Source: CAYUEN01 sp964443745 (GTDB lineage Bacteria > Campylobacterota > Campylobacteria > Campylobacterales > QNZT01). From it: 64,000 nt of DNA. The notes under the pieces are model-generated. The model did no database searches. It had not been told where the DNA came from and saw only the letters and a program-made list of their open reading frames with translations. This document shows, in pieces, positions 8,689 to 16,587 of the stretch. How positions within the stretch are numbered: position 1 is the stretch's first letter; every line of letters begins with the position of its first letter. Location of the stretch: positions 1 through 64,000 of the forward strand of contig CAYUEN010000006.1 of the NCBI GenBank assembly GCA_964443745.1, in the 5' to 3' direction. The translations under genes were made by a program, and so were the position numbers.

Positions 8689-9316
8689 TTCTATTCTCCT
8701 TGCAAATATTGATGAAATTTTCGATGATTTTGAGTCCGGGCGCCGCGCTCTTTTCGGGGTGAAACTGACACCCAAAGACGTTTCCCCGTGCGATGACGCT
8801 GCAAAAATCGGTACCGCCGTATCGTGAATACGCCAAAATGTCATCGTTTCGTGCGGGTTGGGCGACGTAAGTATGTACGAAATAGTACGTCTCCTCTTCG
8901 GGACATCCCTCCAGGATCGTCCCTTGCCAAGACCGCTCTTTTGCGAAAAGTCCGCTCCAGCCGATATGCGGAAGTTTCGCGTTCGTTCGCATCCGAACCA
9001 CCTCTCCCGCAATCAGCCCCAACCCCTTCGCTCCTTCGGACTCTTCGCTTCTTTCGAACAGAAGCTGCATCCCGAGACAGATTCCGAGCAACGGTTTTTG
9101 GCTTCGGGAAAAAAGTTTCAGCGTCTCGTCGAGCCCCTCTTTTTGCAACTCCCTCATCGCACTGCCGAACGCCCCCACACCCGGCAATACGAGAGCATCG
9201 GCACCCAGAAGCGTTCGACGATCGTTCGAGAGAGACGGTCTCACCCCCTTTTTCTCGAAAGCGTTGAGAATGCTTTTGACATTTCCGATGCCATAATCTA
9301 CGATCGCTATACGCAT
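8681..9316 (-). CDS. hisH2: HisH2, glutaminase subunit paralogue
   Basis: 211-aa class I glutamine amidotransferase related to HisH. It releases ammonia from glutamine for the neighbouring amidotransferase. The oxyanion motif LPGVGAFGSAM (about 44-54), the nucleophile in LLGICLGMQLLF (Cys80), and the His/Glu pair in FGCQFHPEKSAAPG are all intact, so glutaminase activity is expected. ATG at 9316 is preferred to the in-frame GTG at 9322 because CAGG sits 5 nt before the ATG. It overlaps hisF2 by 10 bp and the WbpG-type gene by 8 bp. This is the sugar-modifying paralogue, not the histidine-pathway enzyme, judging from context. Confidence 0.88.
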   Translation of the reverse strand: MRIAIVDYGIGNVKSILNAFEKKGVRPSLSNDRRTLLGADALVLPGVGAFGSAMRELQKEGLDETLKLFSRSQKPLLGICLGMQLLFERSEESEGAKGLGLIAGEVVRMRTNAKLPHIGWSGLFAKERSWQGTILEGCPEEETYYFVHTYVAQPARNDDILAYSRYGGTDFCSVIARGNVFGCQFHPEKSAAPGLKIIENFINICKENRSG

Positions 9317-10077
9317 ACGCACCTGCGCACTTCGATGTCGTTTTTTCGGAGTGAAGATTTGATCTCATCGATCGTAGCCATATCGTAATGGAGTACGGAG
9401 GCTACGGCTATCGCGTCGACATCCGCCTTTTTCGCCACTTCCGAAAGATGCGAACTCTCTCCCGCACCGCCGCTGCAAACCACCGGAACTTTCGCGATCT
9501 TCGCCACCGATTCGCAGAGTGGGATATCGAATCCTTTTTGGGTGCCCTCTCTATCCAAAGAGGTGATCATCAACTCCCCCGCACCCAGATCCTGCAGTTT
9601 CGCCACCCATTCCAGCACATCTCTGCCCGTCGGCTCCCTGCCGTTTTCGACATAGGCTTCCCATCCTCCCCCCTTCCGCTCCTTGGCGACGACGGAGGCG
9701 ACGATACATTGGGAACCGAACTTCTCGGCCGCTTCGGAAACGAACTCCGGCCGACGATGCGCCTGCGTATTGATCGCCACCTTGTCCGCACCGCTGTGGA
9801 GTGCTTTTCGGATATCTTCCAACGTTCGGATACCGCCTCCGACGGTGATGGGTACAAAAACCTCCCGGCATGCCTTTTCTATGATATGGCTTAAACTGTT
9901 TCTATCGTAGTATGCCGCCACGGCGTCCATAAAGAGCAATTCGTCCGCACCCGCCTCGTAGTAGCGGCGCGCCAGTTCGTTCGGATCTCCGATTTTCCGA
10001 AGTCCCTCCAGATGAATGCCTTTGATCACGAACTCGTTTTTGATATCCAGCCTTGCGACCACTCTTATCTTACGCAT
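9307..10077 (-). CDS. hisF2: HisF2, cyclase-like subunit paralogue lacking Asp130
   Basis: 256-aa (beta/alpha)8 barrel homologous to imidazole glycerol phosphate synthase HisF. It probably channels ammonia from HisH2 to the WbpG-type enzyme. Asp11 of the cyclase active site is present (VVARLDIKN). The second catalytic aspartate, Asp130 in true HisF (AIDAKR), is Val130 here (ASVVAKER). TSLDREGT near residue 175 and the glycine motifs VPITVGGGIRT and VPVVCSGGAGE are kept. Loss of Asp130 argues against histidine biosynthesis and supports the sugar-amidination role. It overlaps neuC by 8 bp and hisH2 by 10 bp. Confidence 0.88.
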   Translation of the reverse strand: MRKIRVVARLDIKNEFVIKGIHLEGLRKIGDPNELARRYYEAGADELLFMDAVAAYYDRNSLSHIIEKACREVFVPITVGGGIRTLEDIRKALHSGADKVAINTQAHRRPEFVSEAAEKFGSQCIVASVVAKERKGGGWEAYVENGREPTGRDVLEWVAKLQDLGAGELMITSLDREGTQKGFDIPLCESVAKIAKVPVVCSGGAGESSHLSEVAKKADVDAIAVASVLHYDMATIDEIKSSLRKNDIEVRRCVCV

Positions 10078-11218
10078 CTATTCGCAACTCCTGAAACTGT
10101 TTTTGATGGGACGTTTTCCAGATACGGTCCGACACCAACAGTTCGAAAAATTTTTTATCGCTTCGACCGTCACCGAAATAGTCGCTTTTTGCCGTCTCCC
10201 CCCTTTTCGAAAACCGAAGCGCTCGTTTAATCTGTCGGAGAATCGACTCTTTTTCGTACGAAGCGTGAAAAAGAGTCGGCAGATTCGCGCGGTTGTGCTG
10301 CCTGCTGCCGATATCCACCGCCGGTATGTTGTAGTAGGGCGCCTCCATCACGGCCGCACTCGAATTACCGATGACAAAGCGGGCGTAGCGCATCAGTTGC
10401 AGAAAATATTCGAACCGTAGAGAGGGAAAGATGCGAAAGCGGGAATTGTTTTCGAGCCGTTTGTACTCTTGCAGAATTTCGAGGCTTCCCAGATCGTTGT
10501 TGGGATAGATCACCACATAGTTCAGTCCGCTCTCCAATACCGCATCCACCACGTTTTTCGCATACTCTCTGATCCGGTCGTATTCGGTCGTGACGGGATG
10601 AAACAGCAAAACGGCGTATGATTTGAACGAAATTTCGTAATATTGTTTGACGAAGACGATATTCGGCAGCGATTCCGGACGCATCAGATCCAGATCCGGC
10701 GAGCCGATGATATGGATCGAATTCTCCTTCTCTCCCAACTGCAACAACCTCTTTTTCGCCTCTTTGTTCGCCACCAGATGGATATGGCTCATCTTCGATA
10801 CGCTGTGGCGTATCAATTCGTCGATGGTTCCGGAGATTTCTCCCCCTTCGATATGGGCGACCAGAATATTGTTCAAACTCCCGACGATCGCACCCGCGAG
10901 CGCTTCGGAGCGATCTCCGTGCACGACGATCAAATCGGGTTTGATCTCCGAAATATAGTGGGAAAAACCGTCGATCGTCCTTGCGAGCGTACGATCCATA
11001 TGTTCGACGGTATCGTGATTGATGAACGGATAGACGTTATCAAAGCCCGCTTTGTAAATCTCGTCGACCGTTTTGCCGTATTTGGCGTTCATATGCATTC
11101 CCGTCGCGAAGATGTGCACATCGAACCGCTCCGATTTCTGGGTGATGGCGATCAAAGACTTGAGTTTGCCAAAATCAGCGCGTGTACCCGTGAGAAAAAC
11201 GACTCTTCTTCTATTCAC
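10070..11218 (-). CDS. neuC: UDP-N-acetylglucosamine 2-epimerase (hydrolysing), NeuC type
   Basis: 382 aa. NeuC converts UDP-GlcNAc (or a UDP-diNAc-sugar in LegG variants) to free ManNAc (or analogue) and UDP, the first committed step of nonulosonate synthesis. Visible family motifs are VVFLTGTRADFGKLKSL, DLIVVHGDRSEALAGA, LVAHIEGGEISGTIDELIRH (residues about 115-135) and LLFHPVTTEYDRI, with the late FVIGNSSAAVMEAPYY nucleotide-binding loop. From memory the sequence resembles Campylobacter NeuC1, the sialic-acid enzyme, more than LegG. It overlaps neuB by 8 bp and hisF2 by 8 bp. ManNAc is the likely product. Confidence 0.88.
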   Translation of the reverse strand: MNRRRVVFLTGTRADFGKLKSLIAITQKSERFDVHIFATGMHMNAKYGKTVDEIYKAGFDNVYPFINHDTVEHMDRTLARTIDGFSHYISEIKPDLIVVHGDRSEALAGAIVGSLNNILVAHIEGGEISGTIDELIRHSVSKMSHIHLVANKEAKKRLLQLGEKENSIHIIGSPDLDLMRPESLPNIVFVKQYYEISFKSYAVLLFHPVTTEYDRIREYAKNVVDAVLESGLNYVVIYPNNDLGSLEILQEYKRLENNSRFRIFPSLRFEYFLQLMRYARFVIGNSSAAVMEAPYYNIPAVDIGSRQHNRANLPTLFHASYEKESILRQIKRALRFSKRGETAKSDYFGDGRSDKKFFELLVSDRIWKTSHQKQFQELRIDA

Positions 11219-12254
11219 CGACCATACTCCAACGAAGATGTTCGTCCGCCTCTATATCGCAGCGTGCGACTTTTCCGAGGACTTCCTTGTAATCCTCCGC
11301 CGCGATCTCTCCGGTACCGGGCCGCTTCACCCAGAGGTTTTCTTCGGTAAACCGCTCGCCTTTTTCGATCGGTCTGGTCGTCACGACCGTCGCGAAGGCG
11401 AAATCGATCGTCACCCGCTCTTCCGGAGCCGGCTCCTTTTTTCCGCCCCGCATCCGAAAGATCGCCTCGCTTCCGATCAAGAGCTCTTTGAGCGCAATGG
11501 GATCCATCGAATTGACGATGTCCGGACCGGGACGATCCATCCGGTCGGTAAAGTGCCGCTCCAGAATCGAAGCCCCCAATGCCGTCGCGGCAAAACAAGC
11601 GAGATTGGAGGTGGTGTGATCGGAAAGACCTATAACGGCCCCCGGGAAAGTCTCCGCAAGCTCCTGCATCGCGCCAAGGCGCACCAGATGCGCGGGAGTC
11701 GGATAGAGATTGGTCGTATGCAGCAAAGCGTACGGGACACGATACCGCTCCAATATTTCGACCGTCTTTTTTACTTGATCGATTCTGTTCATCCCCGTAC
11801 TGACGATCATCGGCTTCCCGAAAGTGGCGATATGCTCGATGAGGGGGTAGTTGTTGCACTCTCCCGATCCGATTTTGTAGGCCGGTACGCCCATCCGCTC
11901 CAGCCTGTCGGCCGCCGCTCTTGAAAAGGGTGTACTCAGATAGATCATGCCTTTGCTTTCCACGTAGGATTTGAGCGAGATTTCATCCGCTTCGCTCAGT
12001 GCGCACCGCTCCATAATTTCGTAAATCGAAACATCCGCGTTGCCGGGAATAACCTTTTTGGCGGCCCTGCTCATCTCGTCCGTTACGATGTGTGTCTGAT
12101 GTTTTATCACCTCGGCACCGGCTTTGTAGGCGGCATCGACCATCTCTTTGGCCACTTGGAGGCTTCCTTCGTGGTTGATGCCGATTTCGGCAATGACAAA
12201 CGGCGGATAGTCCGGACCTATTTTGCGTCCTGCGATCTCTATAAAATGCTTCAT
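11211..12254 (-). CDS. neuB: N-acetylneuraminate-type synthase
   Basis: 347 aa. NeuB condenses phosphoenolpyruvate with ManNAc (or a diamino analogue) to give the nine-carbon acid. The TIM-barrel shows FVIAEIGINHEGSL, VIKHQTHIVTDEMS, YLSTPFSRAAADRL, YKIGSGECNNYPLI and GLSDHTTSN. The C-terminal antifreeze-like SAF domain contains NLWVKRPGTGEI. Motifs such as KKVIPGNADVSIYEIMERC are, as I remember them, shared with the Neisseria and Campylobacter NeuB1 sialic-acid synthases and not with LegI or PseI. It is the first gene of a chain in which every boundary to the pyruvyltransferase-family gene overlaps. A candidate promoter lies at 12291-12296. Confidence 0.9.
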   Translation of the reverse strand: MKHFIEIAGRKIGPDYPPFVIAEIGINHEGSLQVAKEMVDAAYKAGAEVIKHQTHIVTDEMSRAAKKVIPGNADVSIYEIMERCALSEADEISLKSYVESKGMIYLSTPFSRAAADRLERMGVPAYKIGSGECNNYPLIEHIATFGKPMIVSTGMNRIDQVKKTVEILERYRVPYALLHTTNLYPTPAHLVRLGAMQELAETFPGAVIGLSDHTTSNLACFAATALGASILERHFTDRMDRPGPDIVNSMDPIALKELLIGSEAIFRMRGGKKEPAPEERVTIDFAFATVVTTRPIEKGERFTEENLWVKRPGTGEIAAEDYKEVLGKVARCDIEADEHLRWSMVGE

Positions 12255-12288
12255 GTCCCAAAATCAGCAAAAACTATGCCGCAATCGA

Positions 12289-12298
12289 TTATCATAAC
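12289..12298. promoter_or_regulatory. Shared divergent -10 region between neuB and the methyltransferase
   Basis: The 46-bp gap between neuB (minus) and the methyltransferase (plus) contains TTATCATAA. Read leftward it gives TATGAT (12296-12291), a -10 that would start neuB RNA near 12284. Read rightward it gives TATCAT (12290-12295), only 5 nt from the ATG at 12301, so a plus-strand transcript would be nearly leaderless. No other -10 candidate fits in the gap. Confidence 0.35.
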
Positions 12299-12300
12299 GC

Positions 12301-12876
12301 ATGCCCCGTATAGACAACACCCGATTTTACACGAACGCCCTCGAAAAACACGGCCCCACCGCCAAAGGGCTGAATTGGCACGACGAAGATTCCCAGATCC
12401 GCCGATTCGAAGTGATCGTCCGGATGATGGAGAAGGATCTGGAATCGGACGATCTGATCGTGGACGCCGGATGCGGCTTCGGCGATCTGTATGCTTTTTT
12501 GCGTTCTCGTTACGATATACGCTACCTGGGATACGAAATCGAACCGCGATTCGTCGAAATCGCCCGCGCCCGTACCGGCGAAACGATCATGCAAAAAGAC
12601 ATTCTCAAAGATCCGCTCGAACCGGGGGATTTCTATATCGCCAGCGGTTCGATGAACATCCTCAGCCGTTTCGAGACCTACCTCTTCATCGAGCGCTGTT
12701 TCGAGCACGCCCCCAAACGATCCCTCTTCAACCTCCCCTCCGGCCAACCCCATCGCCACTTCAACTACTTCCTGCCGCAGGAGATCAAACGTTTCGCGAA
12801 AAAATTCGGATGCGAAATCCTCACGCGAAGCGGCTATCTGCCGAACGATTTTACGGTGTATCTAAAAAAGTTTTAG
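12301..12876 (+). CDS. Class I SAM-dependent methyltransferase
   Basis: 191 aa with a Rossmann methyltransferase core. The SAM-binding motif is LIVDAGCGFGDLYAFL (about residues 53-68), followed by the acidic strand end YLGYEIEPRFVEIARA and the motif DFYIASGSMNIL. The C-terminal FNYFLPQEIKRFAKKFGC region is less typical. The substrate is not recognisable. It starts 46 bp from the divergent neuB with almost no leader, and ends 45 bp before leuC. It could act on the nonulosonate glycan or be unrelated; there is no sequence basis for choosing. Confidence 0.75.
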   Translation: MPRIDNTRFYTNALEKHGPTAKGLNWHDEDSQIRRFEVIVRMMEKDLESDDLIVDAGCGFGDLYAFLRSRYDIRYLGYEIEPRFVEIARARTGETIMQKDILKDPLEPGDFYIASGSMNILSRFETYLFIERCFEHAPKRSLFNLPSGQPHRHFNYFLPQEIKRFAKKFGCEILTRSGYLPNDFTVYLKKF

Positions 12877-12877
12877 A

Positions 12878-12883
12878 TACAAT
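12878..12883 (+). promoter_or_regulatory. leuC promoter -10
   Basis: TACAAT in the context TTTTAGATACAATCGCG lies just after the methyltransferase stop. RNA would begin near 12890, about 32 nt before the leuC ATG. A second TACAAT at 12894-12899 is closer to the start and less likely. Confidence 0.45.
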
Positions 12884-12921
12884 CGCGCTTATCTACAATC
12901 TTGCAGCAATCAGGAAAACGT

Positions 12922-14187
12922 ATGGGACAGACAATAACCGAAAAGATTTTCAGCGAACATGTCGGCTATGACGTCAAGGCGGGAGAGATTATCCGCTGCG
13001 ATATCGATATGGTCATCGGCAACGACATCACCACGCCGATCTCGATCAAAGCGTTTCGCGAAAGCGGCGCGAAGCGGCTGGCCAAAGCGGACAACTTCGC
13101 CATCGTGATGGACCACTTCATCCCCGCCAAGGATATCGCCAGCGCGAACCAGGCCAAAATCAGTCGAGAATTCGCCTACGAACACGATTTGAAACTCTTT
13201 TTCGACGAAAAGGATATGGGTATCGAACATGCGCTGCTTCCCGAAAAAGGGCTCGTCGTACCGGGAGACGTGATCATCGGCGCCGATTCGCACACCTGCA
13301 CGCATGGCGCCCTGGGAGCTTTCGCCACGGGGATGGGGTCGACGGATCTGGCTTTCGCGATGATAACCGGCACCAACTGGTTCCGCGTTCCCGAATCGAT
13401 CAGGGTGGTCTTCAGCGGCAAACCGGGCGAACACATTTACGGCAAGGATCTGATTCTGGAGATCATCCGCCGAATCGGCGTCGACGGCGCGCTCTACCAA
13501 GCACTGGAATTCACGGGCGATACGATCGAATATCTGGATATGGACGATCGTTTCAGCCTCTGCAACATGGCGATCGAGGCGGGTGCGAAAAACGGCATCG
13601 TCGCGGTGGACGAGACGACACGAGCCTTCCTCGCGGACAAAGAGTTAAGAAGCGAGCCCAAATTTCTCTACTCCGATCCCGACGCCCGCTACGTCAAAAC
13701 GATCGAGATCGACGTAAGCCGGCTCGATCCGCTCGTGGCCTATCCGCATCTGCCTTCCAACGGCAAGCCGGTCACCGAAGCGGTCAGGGACGATCTGCAT
13801 GTCGATCAAGTCTTTATCGGAAGCTGTACCAACGGTCGCCTGGGAGACTTGCGTATCGCCGCGCAGATCATGAAGGGGCGAAAGGTAGCCAGACGCACCC
13901 GTATGATCGTCACGCCCGCGACCCAGAAAATCCTCAAGCAGGCCGAAAAAGAGGGATTGATCGATATCCTGATCGATGCCGGAGCGGTGGTGAGCAACCC
14001 CACCTGCGGAGCGTGTCTGGGCGGCTATATGGGAATCCTCGGCGACAACGAGCGCTGCATCTCCACCACAAACCGCAACTTCGTCGGACGCATGGGGGCG
14101 AGATCTTCCGAAATCTACCTCGCCAACTCCGCCGTCGCCGCCGCCAGCGCGGTCACCGGCAAAATCACCGATCCCAGAGAGCTTTGA
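12922..14187 (+). CDS. leuC: 3-isopropylmalate dehydratase large subunit
   Basis: 421 aa. With LeuD it isomerises 2-isopropylmalate to 3-isopropylmalate in leucine synthesis through a [4Fe-4S] cluster. Cluster and active-site motifs are visible: IIGADSHTCTHGALG (about 117-131), FIGSCTNGRLGD near 297 and the paired cysteines in NPTCGACLGG near 358. The length fits the shorter, archaeal/aconitase-like LeuC group. AGGAAA precedes ATG at 12922; a TTG 21 nt upstream is in frame but less likely. The small subunit leuD is not in this window. The stop overlaps the mobA start. Confidence 0.93.
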   Translation: MGQTITEKIFSEHVGYDVKAGEIIRCDIDMVIGNDITTPISIKAFRESGAKRLAKADNFAIVMDHFIPAKDIASANQAKISREFAYEHDLKLFFDEKDMGIEHALLPEKGLVVPGDVIIGADSHTCTHGALGAFATGMGSTDLAFAMITGTNWFRVPESIRVVFSGKPGEHIYGKDLILEIIRRIGVDGALYQALEFTGDTIEYLDMDDRFSLCNMAIEAGAKNGIVAVDETTRAFLADKELRSEPKFLYSDPDARYVKTIEIDVSRLDPLVAYPHLPSNGKPVTEAVRDDLHVDQVFIGSCTNGRLGDLRIAAQIMKGRKVARRTRMIVTPATQKILKQAEKEGLIDILIDAGAVVSNPTCGACLGGYMGILGDNERCISTTNRNFVGRMGARSSEIYLANSAVAAASAVTGKITDPREL

Positions 14188-14762
14188 AACTCTCGAACCT
14201 TCCTCTTGTGATCTTCGCCGGGGGCAGAAGCTCCCGGATGGGAAAAGACAAAGCGCTTCTTCCGTTCGATGGCCATCCCACGCTCACACAATACCAAATC
14301 GCCCGCTTCGATCCCCACTTCAAAGCCGTCTACGTAGGCTGCAAAAATCGTGAGAAATTCGACTTCGATGCCGATTTTCTGGAGGATTCGCCTCGATTTG
14401 AAGATACCGCGCCTTTTATCGGTCTTATCTCCGCTTTCGAGCTGCTTGCGGACGATCTGATCGCCGTTTTGAGCGTGGACGCCCCCTTTTTCACCCCCGA
14501 AGATTTCCAAAGACTGCTCGATACGATCACACCGGAAGCGGATGCGTGCATCGCGAAAAGTCCCAACGGAAACGAACCCCTCTGCGGCCTCTATCGGCGT
14601 ACCGCCCTTTCTCGTCTCGAAAGCCTGGCAAAACAAAAACGCTACCGCTTCGCCGATCTTTTCGCCCATATCCGTGTGCGTTTCGTCCCTTTCGACGATC
14701 TTCGCCCTTTTTGCAACCTCAATTATCCAGAAGATTACGAAAAGGCTGCGCGCAATATTTAA
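14184..14762 (+). CDS. mobA: Molybdenum cofactor guanylyltransferase
   Basis: 192 aa. MobA transfers GMP from GTP to molybdopterin to form the bis-MGD cofactor of respiratory oxidoreductases. The N-terminal nucleotide motif is VIFAGGRSSRMGKDKALLPF and the acidic motif is LIAVLSVDAPFFTPEDF (near 95), with EPLCGLYRR later. The start is most likely TTG at 14184, overlapping the leuC stop as TTGA; no in-frame ATG lies near the conserved N-terminus. The overlap implies coupling to leuC translation. Linkage of the two genes has no obvious metabolic reason. Confidence 0.88.
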   Translation: MKLSNLPLVIFAGGRSSRMGKDKALLPFDGHPTLTQYQIARFDPHFKAVYVGCKNREKFDFDADFLEDSPRFEDTAPFIGLISAFELLADDLIAVLSVDAPFFTPEDFQRLLDTITPEADACIAKSPNGNEPLCGLYRRTALSRLESLAKQKRYRFADLFAHIRVRFVPFDDLRPFCNLNYPEDYEKAARNI

Positions 14763-14772
14763 CCTTTTTGGA

Positions 14773-14778
14773 TAGAAT
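14773..14778 (+). promoter_or_regulatory. moxR/bat operon promoter -10
   Basis: TAGAAT preceded by a T-rich stretch (CTTTTTGGA) lies just after mobA. RNA would start near 14785, 21 nt before the moxR ATG, which has GAGGGG 5 nt upstream. Confidence 0.45.
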
Positions 14779-14805
14779 ATCACCATCATACATAGAGGGG
14801 TTTCG

Positions 14806-15753
14806 ATGCACGACAAACTGCACCAGATCAAACATGAAATCCAGAAAGTGATCGTCGGCCAGGAGGAGATGATCGATTCGCTTCTGATCGGGCTGCTCTG
14901 CGACGGCCACATCCTACTGGAAGGGGTACCGGGACTGGCCAAAACCACCACGGTCAATACCCTCGCCAAAACGCTCGGTCTTCACTTCAAACGGGTCCAG
15001 TTCACTCCCGACCTGCTCCCCAGCGACATCATCGGTACCGAAATCTACGACCCCAAAAACAACACCTTCAAGATCAAAAAGGGGCCGATTTTCACCAATC
15101 TGCTGCTGGCCGACGAAATCAACCGGGCCCCGGCGAAGGTGCAATCGGCCCTGCTGGAGGCGATGCAGGAGCGTCAGGTGACGATCGCGGACGAAACTTT
15201 CAAAATAGACTCCCCCTTTCTCACTCTCGCCACCCAAAATCCGATCGAACAGGAGGGAGCCTATCTGCTTCCGGAAGCGCAGTTGGATCGCTTCATGCTG
15301 AAGGTGGTGGTAGGATACAACACCAAAAACGAAGAGATAGAGATCATCGACCGTATCGCCGAAGGAAAACTCGAAGAAGTCGAGCGCGTCGCCTCCGGGG
15401 AGGATCTTGAACGACTCAAAGAAGCCTACAGAAAAATCCATATCGACGACGAACTCAAATCCTACATCGTCGACCTCGTCTTCGCGACCCGCGAACCCGA
15501 ACGCTACGGCATGGAGGATTTCAGATCCTACATCCAATACGGCGCGAGTCCCAGGGCTTCGATCAACCTCTACAACGCCGCCAAAGCCTACGCTTTCCTC
15601 AGAGGCAAAACGTTCGTCACGCCGGTCGACATCGCCAAAATGGCCAAAGACGTGCTGCGCCACCGCATCATCATGAGTTACGAGGCGGAGGCCGAAGGGA
15701 TCACCTCCGACAGGGTGGTCGAAAAAGTATTGGAAGCCGTACCGATCCCTTGA
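14806..15753 (+). CDS. moxR: MoxR-family AAA+ ATPase
   Basis: 315 aa AAA+ chaperone-like ATPase. MoxR proteins act with VWA-domain partners in metal insertion or complex assembly, often in envelope stress or aerotolerance operons. Walker A is LLEGVPGLAKTTTVNTLA (about 39-56) and Walker B is NLLLADEINRAPAKVQ; sensor-1 and arginine-finger regions are LATQNPIEQEGAYLLPEAQ and LDRFMLKV. It is the first gene of a six-gene operon with DUF58, a small membrane protein, BatA, BatB-TPR and BatD, the canonical MoxR partners. The stop is overlapped by the TTG of the next gene. Confidence 0.93.
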   Translation: MHDKLHQIKHEIQKVIVGQEEMIDSLLIGLLCDGHILLEGVPGLAKTTTVNTLAKTLGLHFKRVQFTPDLLPSDIIGTEIYDPKNNTFKIKKGPIFTNLLLADEINRAPAKVQSALLEAMQERQVTIADETFKIDSPFLTLATQNPIEQEGAYLLPEAQLDRFMLKVVVGYNTKNEEIEIIDRIAEGKLEEVERVASGEDLERLKEAYRKIHIDDELKSYIVDLVFATREPERYGMEDFRSYIQYGASPRASINLYNAAKAYAFLRGKTFVTPVDIAKMAKDVLRHRIIMSYEAEAEGITSDRVVEKVLEAVPIP

Positions 15754-16580
15754 GCCAGCTCAAAAAGATTCTGATCAAAACCAGACGCCAGATCTTCAGC
15801 GAGATCGCCGGCAACAACCCCTCGATTTTCGAAGGAGAGGGATTCGATTTCGTGGAGCTTCGGGAATACCACTACGGGGACGACGTGCGAAAAATAGACT
15901 GGAACGTCACCGCGAAAATGCGCCGCCCCTACATCAAGATCTTCAAGGAGGAGCGGGAACTCAATATCGTGATCGTCTCGCTTTTGGGAGGAAGCGTTCA
16001 CTTCGGCCAAAAACGCCTCAAACAGGAACTTTTCGCCGAAGTGGCCGCGCTACTGGCTTTCTCCGCCGCCAAAAACGGCGATCTTTTCAGCAGTTATATC
16101 TTCACCTCTAAAATCGACGAATACACCAGACCCACCAAAGAGGCGCGCGCGGTAAACCGAAGCGTTTCGCAGATCCTCACGTTCGAGCCGATCGGCCGAC
16201 GAATCGATACCGCCGCTCTCTCGGCCGTACTCTGGCAGCGGATCAGACGCAGGTCGATCATCTTCGTTCTGGGAGACTTCTTCGGAGAATACGATTTTGG
16301 ATTGCTATCCAAAAAGCATGAAGTCATCGCGCTGATTCTACGCGACAGGCTGGAGGAATCCCCTCCCGAACTGGGTACGATCCGCCTGAGCGATCCCGAA
16401 ACGATGCAGACGGCACTGATGCAGATCGACGCCCGTGTGTGCGAACGATACCGAAAACGCGTCCGGGCCAACGACGAGGCGCTCTTTCGCCACTTTCGCA
16501 AAAACCGCATCGACTTCACCAAGATCTATACGCAGGAGGAACCTTACGTGAAACTCTCGAAACTCTTTCTCAGGCGTTAG
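15750..16580 (+). CDS. DUF58 domain protein
   Basis: 276 aa. DUF58 proteins contain a VWA-like fold and nearly always follow moxR. The family hallmark YHYGDDVRKIDWNVTAKMRRPYIK is present at about residues 40-63 (split here as YHYGDDVRKIDWN and AKMRRPYIK). The start is TTG at 15750, overlapping the moxR stop as TTGA, and the conserved region begins shortly after. No membrane segment is seen, so it is probably cytoplasmic. Its molecular job is unknown; it is presumed to work with MoxR. Confidence 0.88.
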   Translation: MSQLKKILIKTRRQIFSEIAGNNPSIFEGEGFDFVELREYHYGDDVRKIDWNVTAKMRRPYIKIFKEERELNIVIVSLLGGSVHFGQKRLKQELFAEVAALLAFSAAKNGDLFSSYIFTSKIDEYTRPTKEARAVNRSVSQILTFEPIGRRIDTAALSAVLWQRIRRRSIIFVLGDFFGEYDFGLLSKKHEVIALILRDRLEESPPELGTIRLSDPETMQTALMQIDARVCERYRKRVRANDEALFRHFRKNRIDFTKIYTQEEPYVKLSKLFLRR

Positions 16581-16587
16581 GGAAAAG

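Noticed and set aside
8681..10077. Histidine-biosynthesis hisH and hisF
   Set aside because: Placed among nonulosonate genes beside a WbpG-type enzyme, and HisF lacks Asp130.
7450..12254. Naming the cluster legG/legI/legF (legionaminic acid)
   Set aside because: NeuB and NeuC motifs match the Neu5Ac-type enzymes as I recall them, and no leg-specific dehydratase, aminotransferase or acetyltransferase is adjacent; left open.
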